From Chromohalobacter canadensis (GTDB lineage: Bacteria > Pseudomonadota > Gammaproteobacteria > Pseudomonadales > Halomonadaceae): a stretch of DNA of 64,000 bases. Below are positions 27,614 through 36,922 of this stretch, piece after piece. The stretch's first letter is position 1. The number at the start of each line of letters is the position of its first letter. The notes under the pieces were generated by a model, which was not told where the DNA came from, made no database searches, and was given only the letters and a program-made list of their open reading frames with translations. The stretch lies in NCBI RefSeq assembly GCF_034479555.1, contig NZ_CP140151.1, positions 2,976,001 to 3,040,000 on the forward strand, read 5' to 3'. The translations under genes were made by a program, and so were the position numbers.

Positions 27614-27671
27614 AGGCGCCTTGATGCATGACAGGCTTCAATCGCGAACGGCTTTCATCGCAGCCGTTCGC
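27604..27671 (+). promoter_or_regulatory. Two hairpins in the purF leader
   Basis: GGCGCC / GGCGCC (27604-27620) spans the cvpA stop; the second is GCGAACGGCT (27644-27653) with AGCCGTTCGC (27662-27671), a perfect 10-bp stem without a T-run. They may tune purF expression or mRNA stability. No clear PurR box is seen. Confidence 0.35.
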
Positions 27672-27700
27672 TACTCTCAAGGCAAGCGAGGAAAGGCACA

Positions 27701-29221
27701 ATGTGCGGTATCGTGGGCCTCATGGCCAATCAGGCGGTCAATCAGTCGCTGTATGACGCGCTGACAGTGCTCCAACACCGTGGCCAGGATGCCGCCGGGA
27801 TGATGACATGGCATGAGGGACGCTTCCTGCTGCGCAAGAGCAATGGCCTGGTGCGTGATGTGTTTCATACGCGCCACATGACGCGTCTGCGCGGCAATAT
27901 GGGGATTGGGCATATTCGTTACCCGACGGCCGGCTCGTCGAGCGAAGCTGAATCGCAGCCATTTTATGTCAACTCGCCCTATGGTATCTCGCTGGCGCAC
28001 AACGGCAATCTAACCAATTCCGAACAGCTCAAGCGCGAGTTGTTCTTTTCCGATCTGCGCCACATCAATACCAGCTCCGATTCCGAAGTCCTGCTCAATG
28101 TGTTCGCGCACGAGCTGGGCAAGCAAGGGCACGACCTTTCCCCAGATGACATCTTCGATGCCGTTCGTCGCGTCCATCGCCGTTGTCAGGGCGGTTATGC
28201 TGCGGTTGCGTTCATCAATGGCTTTGGCATGGTCGCGTTCCGTGATCCGCACGGGATTCGCCCGGTGGTCTATGGCACCCGCGACAGCGACGATGGCCAG
28301 GACGTGATGATCGCCTCTGAGTCGGTGGCGCTGGATGTCGGCGGCTTCGAGCTGTGTCGCGATCTGGCGCCCGGTGAGGCGATCTTCATCGAGACCGAGG
28401 GCAATCGGGTGCATACCCAGCAGTGCGCTGACCGCCCACAGTTGACGCCGTGCATCTTCGAGCACGTCTACCTGGCGCGTCCCGATTCGATCCTCGATGG
28501 CGCCTATGTCTACGGCACGCGCATGGAGATGGGGCGCAAGCTGGGCGATCGTATCCAGCGTGACTGGCCGGAGCATGACATCGACGTGGTGATTCCGATC
28601 CCCGATACCTCGCGTACCTCGGCGCTGGAACTGGCGCAGCATCTGGGCGTGACTTACCGCGAAGGCTTCATGAAGAATCGCTATATCGGGCGGACCTTCA
28701 TCATGCCGGGGCAGACGCAGCGCAAGAAATCGGTGCGTCAGAAGCTCAATGCCATCGACGTCGAGTTCGCCGGCAAGAACGTGCTGCTGGTCGACGACTC
28801 CATCGTGCGCGGTACCACCTGTAAGCAGATCATCCAGATGGCTCGCGAGGCTGGCGCGCGCAAGGTCTATTTCGCGTCCGCTGCGCCGCCGGTGCGTTAT
28901 CCCAACGTCTATGGCATCGACATGCCGGTGGCATCGGAATTGATCGCGCATGGGCGTAGCGAAGAGGAAGTCGGGGAGCTCATCGGTGCTGATCGCATCG
29001 TCTATCAGAAACTCGAGGACCTCAAAGCGGCATGTCGCGACGTCAATCCCTCGCTCGAGGAGTTCGACTGCTCGGTTTTCGATGGCGAGTACGTGACCGG
29101 TGATATCGATGCCGCCTATCTGGCCGATCTCGAGGCCGCGCGTAACGATGTAGCCAAGCGCCAGGAAAACTCAGTGCATGCTGTGGTCGATTTGCATAAC
29201 GATGTCGAAGAAGACGACTGA
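27701..29221 (+). CDS. purF: PurF, amidophosphoribosyltransferase
   Basis: First committed step of purine synthesis: PRPP plus glutamine to phosphoribosylamine. 506 residues with no propeptide: Cys2 is the glutaminase nucleophile (MCGIVG). The glutaminase half includes [11 protein letters not shown] and HNGNLTN, and the transferase half includes the PRPP motif [13 protein letters not shown]. As in Pseudomonas, cvpA precedes it and metZ follows after 11 bases. Confidence 0.97.
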   Translation: MCGIVGLMANQAVNQSLYDALTVLQHRGQDAAGMMTWHEGRFLLRKSNGLVRDVFHTRHMTRLRGNMGIGHIRYPTAGSSSEAESQPFYVNSPYGISLAHNGNLTNSEQLKRELFFSDLRHINTSSDSEVLLNVFAHELGKQGHDLSPDDIFDAVRRVHRRCQGGYAAVAFINGFGMVAFRDPHGIRPVVYGTRDSDDGQDVMIASESVALDVGGFELCRDLAPGEAIFIETEGNRVHTQQCADRPQLTPCIFEHVYLARPDSILDGAYVYGTRMEMGRKLGDRIQRDWPEHDIDVVIPIPDTSRTSALELAQHLGVTYREGFMKNRYIGRTFIMPGQTQRKKSVRQKLNAIDVEFAGKNVLLVDDSIVRGTTCKQIIQMAREAGARKVYFASAAPPVRYPNVYGIDMPVASELIAHGRSEEEVGELIGADRIVYQKLEDLKAACRDVNPSLEEFDCSVFDGEYVTGDIDAAYLADLEAARNDVAKRQENSVHAVVDLHNDVEEDD

Positions 29222-29232
29222 GGAGGTGGGAC

Positions 29233-30423
29233 ATGCATGACGATCATGACGACACCTTCGCGCTCGACACGCTAGCGATCCGTGCCGGCCACGACCGCAC
29301 GCACGAACAGGAACATGGCGAGCCGATTTTCCCCACGTCGAGCTTCGTCTATGGCAGTGCCGCTGAGGCGGCACGCAAGTTCTCCGGCGAAGAGCCGGGT
29401 AACATCTATTCGCGCTTCACCAATCCCACGGTGCGCACCTTCGAGCAACGCCTGGCGGCGCTCGAAGGGGGCGAGCAGTGCGTGGCTACCAGCTCCGGCA
29501 TGGCGGCGATCCTCGCCACGGCGCTGGCGTTCCTGCAGGCCGGCGACGAAATCGTCGCCTCGCGTTCGTTGTTCGGTTCCACGGTCAGCCTGTTCGACAA
29601 GTATCTCGGTAAGCTGGGCATCGTGACCCGTTACGTGGAACTGGGCGATCTGGATGCCTGGCAGGCAGCGATCACGCCGAAGACGCGCTTGCTGTTTGCC
29701 GAGACGCCCTCCAATCCGCTTTCCGAGGTGGTGGATATCACCGCCTTGGCTGAGTTGGCGCATCGCCATGACGCTTGGCTCGCCATCGACAATTGCTTTT
29801 TGACCCCGGTGTTGCAGCGCCCGCTCGACTTGGGCGCCGATCTGGTGATTCATTCGGCGACCAAATATCTGGACGGCCAGGGGCGTGCCATCGGCGGTGC
29901 CGTGGTGGGGCCCGAGGAGATGCTCAAGGAACTGGTGGGCGTCGTGCGCACCTGTGGTCCCTGCATGAGCCCTTTCAATGCGTGGATCTTCCTCAAAGGG
30001 CTGGAAACGCTGGGGCTGCGCATGAAGGCGCATTGCGAGAATACTCTGGCCTTGGCGCAGTGGCTGGAGGCGCAGCCGGAGATTGCCCGCGTGCATTACA
30101 GCGGCCTGGAAAGCCATCCACAGCATACGCTGGCCAAGCAGCAGCAAAACGGCTTCGGCGCAGTGCTGGGCGTGGAAGTGAAAGGCGGCCGCGACGGTGC
30201 CTGGGCGCTTATCGATCATTCACGCTTGATGTCGATCACCGGCAACTTGGGTGATGTGAAAACCACCGTCACGCACCCGGCGACGACGACGCATGCGCGC
30301 TTGAGCGACGAGCAGAAGGCCGCCGCGGGGATCAGTGAAGGCTTGGTGCGCATCGCCGTGGGGCTGGAAGCGCTGGATGATCTCAAGCGCGATATCCGTC
30401 GTGGGCTCGATACGCTTGGTTGA
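29233..30423 (+). CDS. metZ: MetZ, O-succinylhomoserine sulfhydrylase
   Basis: PLP enzyme that makes homocysteine from O-succinylhomoserine and sulfide, replacing the two-step MetB/MetC route. 396 residues of the Cys/Met metabolism family; cofactor lysine about Lys211 in HSATKYLDGQGR, and SRFTNPTVRTFEQRLAALEG near the start. The purF-metZ order and the high similarity in motifs to the Pseudomonas enzyme favour MetZ over MetB. A terminator follows 32 bases downstream. Confidence 0.9.
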   Translation: MHDDHDDTFALDTLAIRAGHDRTHEQEHGEPIFPTSSFVYGSAAEAARKFSGEEPGNIYSRFTNPTVRTFEQRLAALEGGEQCVATSSGMAAILATALAFLQAGDEIVASRSLFGSTVSLFDKYLGKLGIVTRYVELGDLDAWQAAITPKTRLLFAETPSNPLSEVVDITALAELAHRHDAWLAIDNCFLTPVLQRPLDLGADLVIHSATKYLDGQGRAIGGAVVGPEEMLKELVGVVRTCGPCMSPFNAWIFLKGLETLGLRMKAHCENTLALAQWLEAQPEIARVHYSGLESHPQHTLAKQQQNGFGAVLGVEVKGGRDGAWALIDHSRLMSITGNLGDVKTTVTHPATTTHARLSDEQKAAAGISEGLVRIAVGLEALDDLKRDIRRGLDTLG

Positions 30424-30455
30424 GCCGCATCCCGGTTTGTCGGTTCGTTCGAATG

Positions 30456-30488
30456 ACGCCTCGCTCCCTCTGGGGGCGAGGCGTTTTT
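30456..30488 (+). terminator. Rho-independent terminator of metZ
   Basis: ACGCCTCGC (30456-30464) pairs with GCGAGGCGT (30476-30484), followed by TTTTT. It lies between the convergent metZ and rsgA genes and overlaps the last base of rsgA. Confidence 0.85.
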
Positions 30489-31519
30489 CATGGGGTGCGG
30501 TCGGGTTCCAGGCTATCGACGATGTGCCGGTAGCTATTGAACCGTGAGGCGAGAATGTCGCCGCGTTCCACGGCCTCACGCAAGGCGCATCCCGGTTCCT
30601 GGCGATGGTGACAATCCCGGAACTTGCAATGGCCGAGATACGGTTGGAATTCGATGAAGCCCCGCGCTACCTCGTGCTCCTCGAGATGGCCCAGGCCGAA
30701 TTCGCGAATGCCCGGCGAGTCGATCAGTTCACCGCCTGCCGGCAGGTGATAGAGCGTGGCCGTGGTGGTGGTGTGCGTGCCCTTGCGCGAGTCCACCGAG
30801 AGCGCGCCGACCCGCAGTTGCCTATCGGGCAGCAGGCGGTCGATCAAGGAGGACTTGCCAACCCCGCTCTGGCCCACGAACACCGAGGTGCGCTCGGTAA
30901 GGCAGGCATGCAGGGCATCGAGACCGTTTGCACACTGGGTGGAGGCGCTGACCACTTGGTATCCCAGCTCACGATAGCGCGCGAGTAGAGTGCGCAACTC
31001 GCCGCCTTCGTCGGGCAGCAGGTCGGTCTTGTTGAGCACCAGCACCGGGGCAATGCCGGTGGCTTCGGCGGCGACGAGATAGCGGTCGATGAGATTGGGG
31101 TGGGGCACGGGCTCCACGGCGAAGACGATCAGGATCTGTGCGATGTTGGCGGCCACGGGCTTGAGCTGGCCACGCGCGTCGGGACGCTCGAGCACGCTGC
31201 GTCGCGGCTGGCGCGCCACGACCACTCCACTTCCGTCGCTCGCCGTGCGCCATACCACGTCGTCGCCAGTGACCAGGCCCTCGAGATTGGCGCGCAGATG
31301 GCAACGGTGGCGTTGGAGGTCGCCGTGTTCATCCTCAGCTTCCACCTCCAGCGTGCGTCCGAAATGCGCGGTGACACGTCCCAGACGTTCGGGGCCGTAA
31401 TCACCGGCCTCAAGCGCGGTATCGTCGCGCTGGGTGCGGCGTTCGGCACGTTCGGCGCGCTGGGCTTGAATCTTTTCGACCCGCCAACGTTGCTGGCGGC
31501 TGAGTTTGCGTTTGCTCAT
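30488..31519 (-). CDS. rsgA: RsgA, ribosome small-subunit GTPase
   Basis: Circularly permuted GTPase that helps mature the 30S subunit. 343 residues: an OB-fold N-terminus, G4 motif NKTDLL before the P-loop GQSGVGKSSLI, G3 DSPGIREF, and a C-terminal zinc-binding region with the order C-x5-C-H-H-x5-C. It is divergent from orn over an 88-base gap, a common gammaproteobacterial pair. Confidence 0.95.
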   Translation of the reverse strand: MSKRKLSRQQRWRVEKIQAQRAERAERRTQRDDTALEAGDYGPERLGRVTAHFGRTLEVEAEDEHGDLQRHRCHLRANLEGLVTGDDVVWRTASDGSGVVVARQPRRSVLERPDARGQLKPVAANIAQILIVFAVEPVPHPNLIDRYLVAAEATGIAPVLVLNKTDLLPDEGGELRTLLARYRELGYQVVSASTQCANGLDALHACLTERTSVFVGQSGVGKSSLIDRLLPDRQLRVGALSVDSRKGTHTTTTATLYHLPAGGELIDSPGIREFGLGHLEEHEVARGFIEFQPYLGHCKFRDCHHRQEPGCALREAVERGDILASRFNSYRHIVDSLEPDRTP

Positions 31520-31536
31520 GCGCTCTCGGGACAGGG

Positions 31537-31555
31537 TACAATGTCAGCCATTGTA
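31537..31555. promoter_or_regulatory. Palindromic overlapping promoters, rsgA / orn
   Basis: TACAATG (31537-31543) and CATTGTA (31549-31555) form a perfect inverted repeat with a 5-base spacer. Each arm reads TACAAT on its own strand and could be a -10 box: for orn with TTGCTC (31512-31517, 19-base spacer) and for rsgA with GGGACA (minus strand, 31574-31579, 18-base spacer). The two promoters would overlap. Confidence 0.4.
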
Positions 31556-31607
31556 GCGTTCATTGCGCCATGCTGTCCCTAGGTATGGCGCCCCGATGGA
31601 GAGCCCC

Positions 31608-32171
31608 ATGGCAAGTGACACCCCGCAAGCCCCGCGTAACGACCTGCTGATCTGGATCGACCTGGAAATGACCGGGCTCGACCCCGCCCGCGAACGCATC
31701 ATCGAGGTCGCGACGTTGATCACCGATGGCGACCTGAATCTGATCGCCGAAGGGCCGGTGCTGGCGGTGCATCAGCCGGACGCCTTGCTCGAGGCGATGG
31801 ACGAGTGGAATACGCGCACGCATGGCGCCTCGGGGCTGACGCAACGCGTCCGCGAGAGTCGCATCGATACCGCCGAGGCCGAGCGCCAGACGCTGGCGTT
31901 TCTCAAGGCATATGTGACACCGAACAGCTCGCCGATGTGCGGCAACAGCGTGCATCAGGATCGTCGTTTCATGCTGCGGGAAATGCCCGAACTGGCCGAA
32001 TTCTTCCACTATCGCAATCTCGATGTCTCGACGATCAAGGAGCTGGCCAAGCGCTGGAACCCGCAGGCTCTGGCAGGTTTTGAGAAGCGCAATACGCACC
32101 AGGCGTTGGACGACATTCGTGAGTCGCTGGCCGAGCTGGCGCATTATCGCAAGACATTCCTGCGCGTCTAG
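31608..32171 (+). CDS. orn: Orn, oligoribonuclease
   Basis: DEDDh 3'-5' exonuclease that finishes RNA decay by degrading dinucleotides, including pGpG from cyclic-di-GMP. 187 residues; [10 protein letters not shown] (Asp/Glu of the active site), [10 protein letters not shown], and HQALDDI (His/Asp) are present. Start ATG 31608 with GGAGAG six bases upstream; an ATG 12 bases earlier is in frame but has no clear site. Confidence 0.95.
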   Translation: MASDTPQAPRNDLLIWIDLEMTGLDPARERIIEVATLITDGDLNLIAEGPVLAVHQPDALLEAMDEWNTRTHGASGLTQRVRESRIDTAEAERQTLAFLKAYVTPNSSPMCGNSVHQDRRFMLREMPELAEFFHYRNLDVSTIKELAKRWNPQALAGFEKRNTHQALDDIRESLAELAHYRKTFLRV

Positions 32172-32195
32172 TCGGCCTGGGGCGGCTGAAAAGGC

Positions 32196-33296
32196 CTAGG
32201 CGCTGACGTGACTGGTAATCAACTGCTCGCGTTTGTGGCGTTGTTGCTCGAGCCCCCAGCGCACGTGTTCGCGGACCAGGTCCGAGGGGTAGGCCAGGCG
32301 CGCGCGCAAGGCGCCTTCGACGCGTTCGCTCCAGGGGGCGTTGCCCAGGCCGATGGCCAGGTTGCGCAGCCAGCGCTCGTAGCCGATGCGACGAATCGCG
32401 CTGCCTTCGGTGCGCATCAGGAACTCTTCCTCGCTCCAGGCGAAAAGGCGGATGAGCGAGGCTCGGTCGAGGTCGTGGCGTGGCGCGAAGTCTTCTTCCT
32501 GTGACGCACGCGTGAAGCGCGTAAAAGGACACACCAGTTGGCAATCGTCGCAGCCGTATACGCGGTTACCCATCGCCTTGCGATATTCTTCGGGGATCGA
32601 ACCGGCGAGTTCGATGGTCAGATACGAGATGCAGCGCCGCGAGTCGATGACCTTGTCGTCGACAATGGCGCCTGTGGGGCAAGCCGTCTGACAGTTCGAG
32701 CACTTACCGCAATGCTCGCTCTCGAAGGGCGCGTCTACCGGTAGTGGCAGATCGGTGTAAAGCTCGCCGAGGAAGAACAGCGAACCGGCCTGGGGGTTGA
32801 GCAGCATGGCATTCTTGCCGAACCAGCCGAGGCCGGCTTTCTGCGCCAGGGCGCGCTCCATGACCGGGGCTGAATCGACGAAGGCACGGTAGCCGTAAGC
32901 GCCGACTTCGTCCTCGATGCGTTTGGCCAGGGTGGCGAGACGCTTGCGGATCAACTTGTGGTAATCGCGCCCGAGGGCATAGCGTGAAACATAGGCGCGC
33001 TCGGGTTGTCCGAGCACCTTGGTGGTTTCCACCTCGGGGGGCAGGTAGTCCATGCGCACGCTGATGACGCGCAAGGTGCCGGGTATGAGTTCCTCGGGTC
33101 GCGTGCGCTTGTGACCATGTTTGGCCATGAAGTGCATTTCGCCGTGGTAGCCGGCCGCGAGCCAACGCTCGAGGTAGCGCTCATGCGCTTCGAGGTCGGT
33201 GTCGGTGATGCCAACCTGCTGGAAGCCGAGTTCGCGTCCCCAAGTATGGATGCGATCGGCCAGCGCGGCGTAATCGATAGGCGAAGATGAGGACAT
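32196..33296 (-). CDS. queG: QueG, epoxyqueuosine reductase
   Basis: Last step in queuosine tRNA modification: reduces epoxyqueuosine, using cobalamin and two 4Fe-4S clusters. 366 residues. The ferredoxin-type cluster ligands are visible as CGKCSNCQTACPTG and CDDCQLVCPF, preceded by the RYALGRDYHK motif. ATG at 33296. It is divergent from nnr, the conserved gammaproteobacterial arrangement. Confidence 0.95.
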   Translation of the reverse strand: MSSSSPIDYAALADRIHTWGRELGFQQVGITDTDLEAHERYLERWLAAGYHGEMHFMAKHGHKRTRPEELIPGTLRVISVRMDYLPPEVETTKVLGQPERAYVSRYALGRDYHKLIRKRLATLAKRIEDEVGAYGYRAFVDSAPVMERALAQKAGLGWFGKNAMLLNPQAGSLFFLGELYTDLPLPVDAPFESEHCGKCSNCQTACPTGAIVDDKVIDSRRCISYLTIELAGSIPEEYRKAMGNRVYGCDDCQLVCPFTRFTRASQEEDFAPRHDLDRASLIRLFAWSEEEFLMRTEGSAIRRIGYERWLRNLAIGLGNAPWSERVEGALRARLAYPSDLVREHVRWGLEQQRHKREQLITSHVSA

Positions 33297-33389
33297 GACG
33301 AGACCCCCGTGAAGCGAGGGCGCCACCCTAGCGCAATCGTCACGTGGAATAAATGCTTGTCGTCGGCGAGCCGGAGAAAGGAGACAGTC

Positions 33390-34898
33390 ATGACAACGAC
33401 ATGCAGAGCGCCGCATCCCTTGTATGGTGCTGATCAGGTCCAGGCGCTGGATCGGCGACTCATGGCCGAGGGAATGGCAGGGTTCGAATTGATGCAGCGT
33501 GCCGCGCAGGCGGCTTATGCGGCTCTTCGCTCGCGCTGGCCGGAAGCGCATCGTTTGAGCATCTTGTGTGGCGGTGGCAATAACGCCGGCGATGGCTATG
33601 TGATGGCGGCACTGGCGGCGGGCGATGGTCTCGACGTGCAGCTTGTCGCGTTGCGCGACCCCGCGACGCTGAGCGGCGACGCGGCGCGGGCTTACGAAAT
33701 GGCCTGGCAGGCGGGACTGGATGTCATCGAATGGCGCCCTGAGACGGTGATCAACGGCGATGTCGTGATCGACGCGCTGTTGGGCACCGGCGCGACGGGG
33801 GAGGTGCGCGAACCACTGCGTAGTGTCATCGAGACGCTCAATGCGACGCCGCGTCCGGTGCTGGCGGTGGATATGCCCTCGGGGCTTTCGGCACAGACTG
33901 GCAGTATCGGCGGTGTAGCGGTACAGGCCAGCCTGACTGTCACTTTCATCGCCGATAAATTTGGCTTGCATACCGGCGCCAGCGCGGATCATGTCGGTGA
34001 GCTGCGTGTCGAGACGCTTGGGATGACGCCTCATGGGCATGATGATCTCGTGCCACTGGGTGAGCTGCAGGCGGCCGACATGCTGCAAAAGGCTTTCCCG
34101 CCTCGGTCACGGGGGAGCCATAAGGGCGACTTCGGGCATGTGTTGGTGATTGGCGGTGGCGCCGGTTTCGGAGGCGCGGCGTTGATGGCCAGTGAGGCCG
34201 CGCTGCGTAGCGGAGCGGGCAAGGTCAGTTTGGCTACTGATGCCGCGCATGTGGCGGCAAGCCTGGTGCGTAGCCCGGAGGTCATGGCGCGCGGTGTAGG
34301 GAAGGCCGAGGATATCCACGCGCTGCTCGATCAAGCCAATGCCCTGGTGGTCGGACCGGGGCTCGGACGTCAGCCTTGGGGACACGAACTGTGGCAGGCG
34401 GCACTCGCCGCAGGAGTTCCTAGTGTGCTCGACGCCGATGCGCTCAACTGGTTGTCCGAGGAAGCGACTAACCGCCGCGATGACTGGGTGCTGACCCCGC
34501 ATCCGGGCGAAGCCGCACGTTTGCTGGGAGTGTCCGGCGCCGAGATTCAGGCTGACCGGCGCGCGGCGGCACTGGCGTTGCATGAGCGTTATGGGGGCAG
34601 TGTGGTGCTCAAGGGGGCGGGCACCCTGATCGCCGATGCGGACGGCGTCACCGTGTGTCCGTATGGTAATCCCGGCATGGCGAGTGGCGGGATGGGCGAT
34701 GTGCTCTCCGGGATCGTCGGGGCATTGTTGGCCCAGGGCCAAACGCCGGGCGAAGCAGCGCGGCATGGGGTTCTTCTGCATGCCCTGGCCGGTGATGCGG
34801 CGGCGCAAGACGGGGGCGAGCGTGGTCTGGTTGCCACGGATCTGGCATCCTATGTGCGCGCGATTGCCAACCCGCGTCCCTTTGATGCCATGCGATAA
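33390..34898 (+). CDS. nnr: Nnr, NAD(P)H-hydrate epimerase / dehydratase
   Basis: Repairs damaged NAD(P)H-hydrates. 502 residues in two domains: an N-terminal YjeF epimerase (about 1-210; CGGGNNAGDGYVMA) and a C-terminal ADP-dependent dehydratase of ribokinase type (about 215-500; HKGDFGHVLVIGGG, GNPGMASGGMGDVLSG). Start ATG 33390 follows AAAGGAG. First gene of the superoperon leading to tsaE, amiB, mutL, miaA and hfq. Confidence 0.95.
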   Translation: MTTTCRAPHPLYGADQVQALDRRLMAEGMAGFELMQRAAQAAYAALRSRWPEAHRLSILCGGGNNAGDGYVMAALAAGDGLDVQLVALRDPATLSGDAARAYEMAWQAGLDVIEWRPETVINGDVVIDALLGTGATGEVREPLRSVIETLNATPRPVLAVDMPSGLSAQTGSIGGVAVQASLTVTFIADKFGLHTGASADHVGELRVETLGMTPHGHDDLVPLGELQAADMLQKAFPPRSRGSHKGDFGHVLVIGGGAGFGGAALMASEAALRSGAGKVSLATDAAHVAASLVRSPEVMARGVGKAEDIHALLDQANALVVGPGLGRQPWGHELWQAALAAGVPSVLDADALNWLSEEATNRRDDWVLTPHPGEAARLLGVSGAEIQADRRAAALALHERYGGSVVLKGAGTLIADADGVTVCPYGNPGMASGGMGDVLSGIVGALLAQGQTPGEAARHGVLLHALAGDAAAQDGGERGLVATDLASYVRAIANPRPFDAMR

Positions 34899-34904
34899 CG
34901 CGAG

Positions 34905-35396
34905 ATGCCACGAGAGATGCAACGCTTTTTGCCCAATGAAACCGCCCATGTCGCTTTCGGTGAAGCGCTGGGGCATGCCCTGGATGGCCACGGCCAAGTA
35001 CATCTGGAGGGTGAACTGGGTGCCGGCAAGACGACGCTGACGCGCGGCATCTTGCGTGCCTATGGTCATGAGGGGGCCGTCAAGAGCCCCACTTATACAT
35101 TGGTGGAGCCGTACATGCTGGGTGGGCTTTGCCTCTATCATTTCGATCTCTACCGATTGGGCGACCCCGAAGAACTCGAATTCATGGGCGCCCGCGACAT
35201 GCTTGGCGAGGACGGCTTGAGCCTGATCGAATGGCCTTCTCGAGGTGCTGGTTGGCTGCCCCGGGCCGATCTCGTGGTACATCTGGCCCTGGAGGGCGAG
35301 GGTCGCCACGTCACGCTCGAAGGACTCAGCCCGCACGGCCAGGCCGTGATCGCTGCATTGCACGCCACTCGTCAGGACAAGGAAATCGACGTTTGA
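34905..35396 (+). CDS. tsaE: TsaE, tRNA threonylcarbamoyladenosine ATPase
   Basis: P-loop ATPase needed with TsaB and TsaD for the t6A modification at tRNA position 37. 163 residues; P-loop GELGAGKTT, KSPTYTLVEPY, and HFDLYRLGDPEEL are all diagnostic. Start 34905 is used, with 34917 a close alternative; neither has a strong ribosome site. It overlaps the amiB start. Confidence 0.93.
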   Translation: MPREMQRFLPNETAHVAFGEALGHALDGHGQVHLEGELGAGKTTLTRGILRAYGHEGAVKSPTYTLVEPYMLGGLCLYHFDLYRLGDPEELEFMGARDMLGEDGLSLIEWPSRGAGWLPRADLVVHLALEGEGRHVTLEGLSPHGQAVIAALHATRQDKEIDV

Positions 35397-36886
35397 AGCC
35401 GTTTCATGATAAGCCCTGGCAGGCGCGATGCCACGTGAGTGCCGTCCGGCATCTCATTAGCCTTGCCGTACTGATGATGCTTGCGATGAGTCATGTGGCG
35501 CCTGCGCAGGCCGCCGACGTCGACAATATCCGTCTCTGGGCGGCTCCTGACCATGTGCGCGTGGTCTTCGACCTCTCCGACGAGGTGGATAGTTCCGTGT
35601 TCAAGCTCGACGACCCGCGCCGCCTGGTGGTCGACTTGAAGGACGCGAAACTGGCCTTCGATCCGGACGATATCGACACGGGCGACAGCGCGATAGAGAC
35701 GTTGCGAACCGGGCGGCGCAACGGTGATGATCTACGCGTGGTCTTCGATCTCAACAGGAAGATAGAGCCCCACCACTTCTTGTTGCCGCCCACCGATCAG
35801 TATGGCTATCGCCTTGTGGTCGATCTCGACTATCCGGGCGAGGGCGCGCTGGACGAGCCTGTCGATCCCATCGCGGCCATGATTCGCGACCAGGAAATGG
35901 AAGCCGAGCGAGATCTGAGGCAGGCCGAGGCCGAAGGGACGTCGCCAAGCGCGGCGTTGGCCAAGCGCGACAGCCAGGCGAAACCTCACCCCAAGCGCGA
36001 TATCATCGTTGCCGTCGACCCCGGCCACGGGGGCGAAGATCCGGGGGCAACCGGACCTAGCGGTACGTATGAAAAGGACGTCGTATTGGCCATTGCACGC
36101 AAGGTCCAGGCCTATATTAGTGGCACCTCGGGGTTCAAGGCCTTCCTGACGCGAGATAGTGATTACTACGTGGGCCTGCGCAAAAGGACATTGCTGGCAC
36201 GCGAGCAGAAAGCCGATTTCTTCGTCTCGGTGCATGCCGATGCGGTCAAGAGCCGGGGCCCCACCGGTAGCTCCGTCTATGCGCTGTCCAAGAACGGGGC
36301 TACCTCGGAGAGCGCGCGTTGGCTGGCCGAGTCGGAAAACCGTTCCGACCTGATTGGTGGTGTCGATGGCAACCTCGACCTGTCCGACAAGGACGAGGTG
36401 CTGCGCGGTGTCTTGCTTGACCTGACCATGACCGCGACGATGAATGACTCACTAAGCGTCGGCGGTCAGGTGCTCGATAAGCTGGGACGCGTCAATCGTC
36501 TGCATCGTTCACAAGTCGAGCAGGCGGGCTTCGTGGTGCTGAAATCACCTGACATCCCGTCGTTGCTGGTCGAAACCGGGTTCATCTCCAATCCTGGCGA
36601 AGAAAAGAAGCTGCTCTCGTCTGCGTTTCAGGAGAAGATTGCGGACGCCATCGGTGATGGGATCATCGCGCATTTTCGCCGCCACCCACCGCCTAGCAGC
36701 CTGTTAGCCTGGCAACGCGACCAAGGGCGTGGCGAAGGGCCCGGCGAATATCGTGTGCAAAAGGGTGATACCTTGTCTCAGGTCGCGGCGCGGCATGATG
36801 TGACGATGCTGGCGCTCAAGCAGGCCAACGATCTTAGCGGCGATATCCTGCGCGTGGGCCAGGTGCTGAAGATCCCTCATTCGTGA
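35393..36886 (+). CDS. amiB: AmiB, N-acetylmuramoyl-L-alanine amidase
   Basis: Periplasmic zinc amidase that splits septal peptidoglycan. About 497 residues: signal peptide, AMIN domain (about 45-170), amidase_3 (about 200-430; VAVDPGHGGEDPGATG and VSVHAD carry zinc ligands), and a C-terminal LysM (VQKGDTLSQVAARHDVTML). The start is uncertain: TTG at 35393 overlaps the tsaE stop and has AAGGA upstream; a GTG at 35435 gives a more typical short signal peptide. The frame upstream to 35129 lies inside tsaE. Confidence 0.93.
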   Translation: MKPFHDKPWQARCHVSAVRHLISLAVLMMLAMSHVAPAQAADVDNIRLWAAPDHVRVVFDLSDEVDSSVFKLDDPRRLVVDLKDAKLAFDPDDIDTGDSAIETLRTGRRNGDDLRVVFDLNRKIEPHHFLLPPTDQYGYRLVVDLDYPGEGALDEPVDPIAAMIRDQEMEAERDLRQAEAEGTSPSAALAKRDSQAKPHPKRDIIVAVDPGHGGEDPGATGPSGTYEKDVVLAIARKVQAYISGTSGFKAFLTRDSDYYVGLRKRTLLAREQKADFFVSVHADAVKSRGPTGSSVYALSKNGATSESARWLAESENRSDLIGGVDGNLDLSDKDEVLRGVLLDLTMTATMNDSLSVGGQVLDKLGRVNRLHRSQVEQAGFVVLKSPDIPSLLVETGFISNPGEEKKLLSSAFQEKIADAIGDGIIAHFRRHPPPSSLLAWQRDQGRGEGPGEYRVQKGDTLSQVAARHDVTMLALKQANDLSGDILRVGQVLKIPHS

Positions 36887-36922
36887 GCATGGACATGACG
36901 TAAGCCCTATGCGCGAGGCACA

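Noticed and set aside
28010-28951. 313-codon open frame antisense to purF
   Set aside because: Antisense shadow; purF motifs prove the other strand.
29272-30219. 315-codon open frame antisense to metZ
   Set aside because: Antisense shadow over a well-identified PLP enzyme.
34107-35363. 418-codon open frame antisense to nnr/tsaE
   Set aside because: Spans two identified genes on the other strand and has no independent support.
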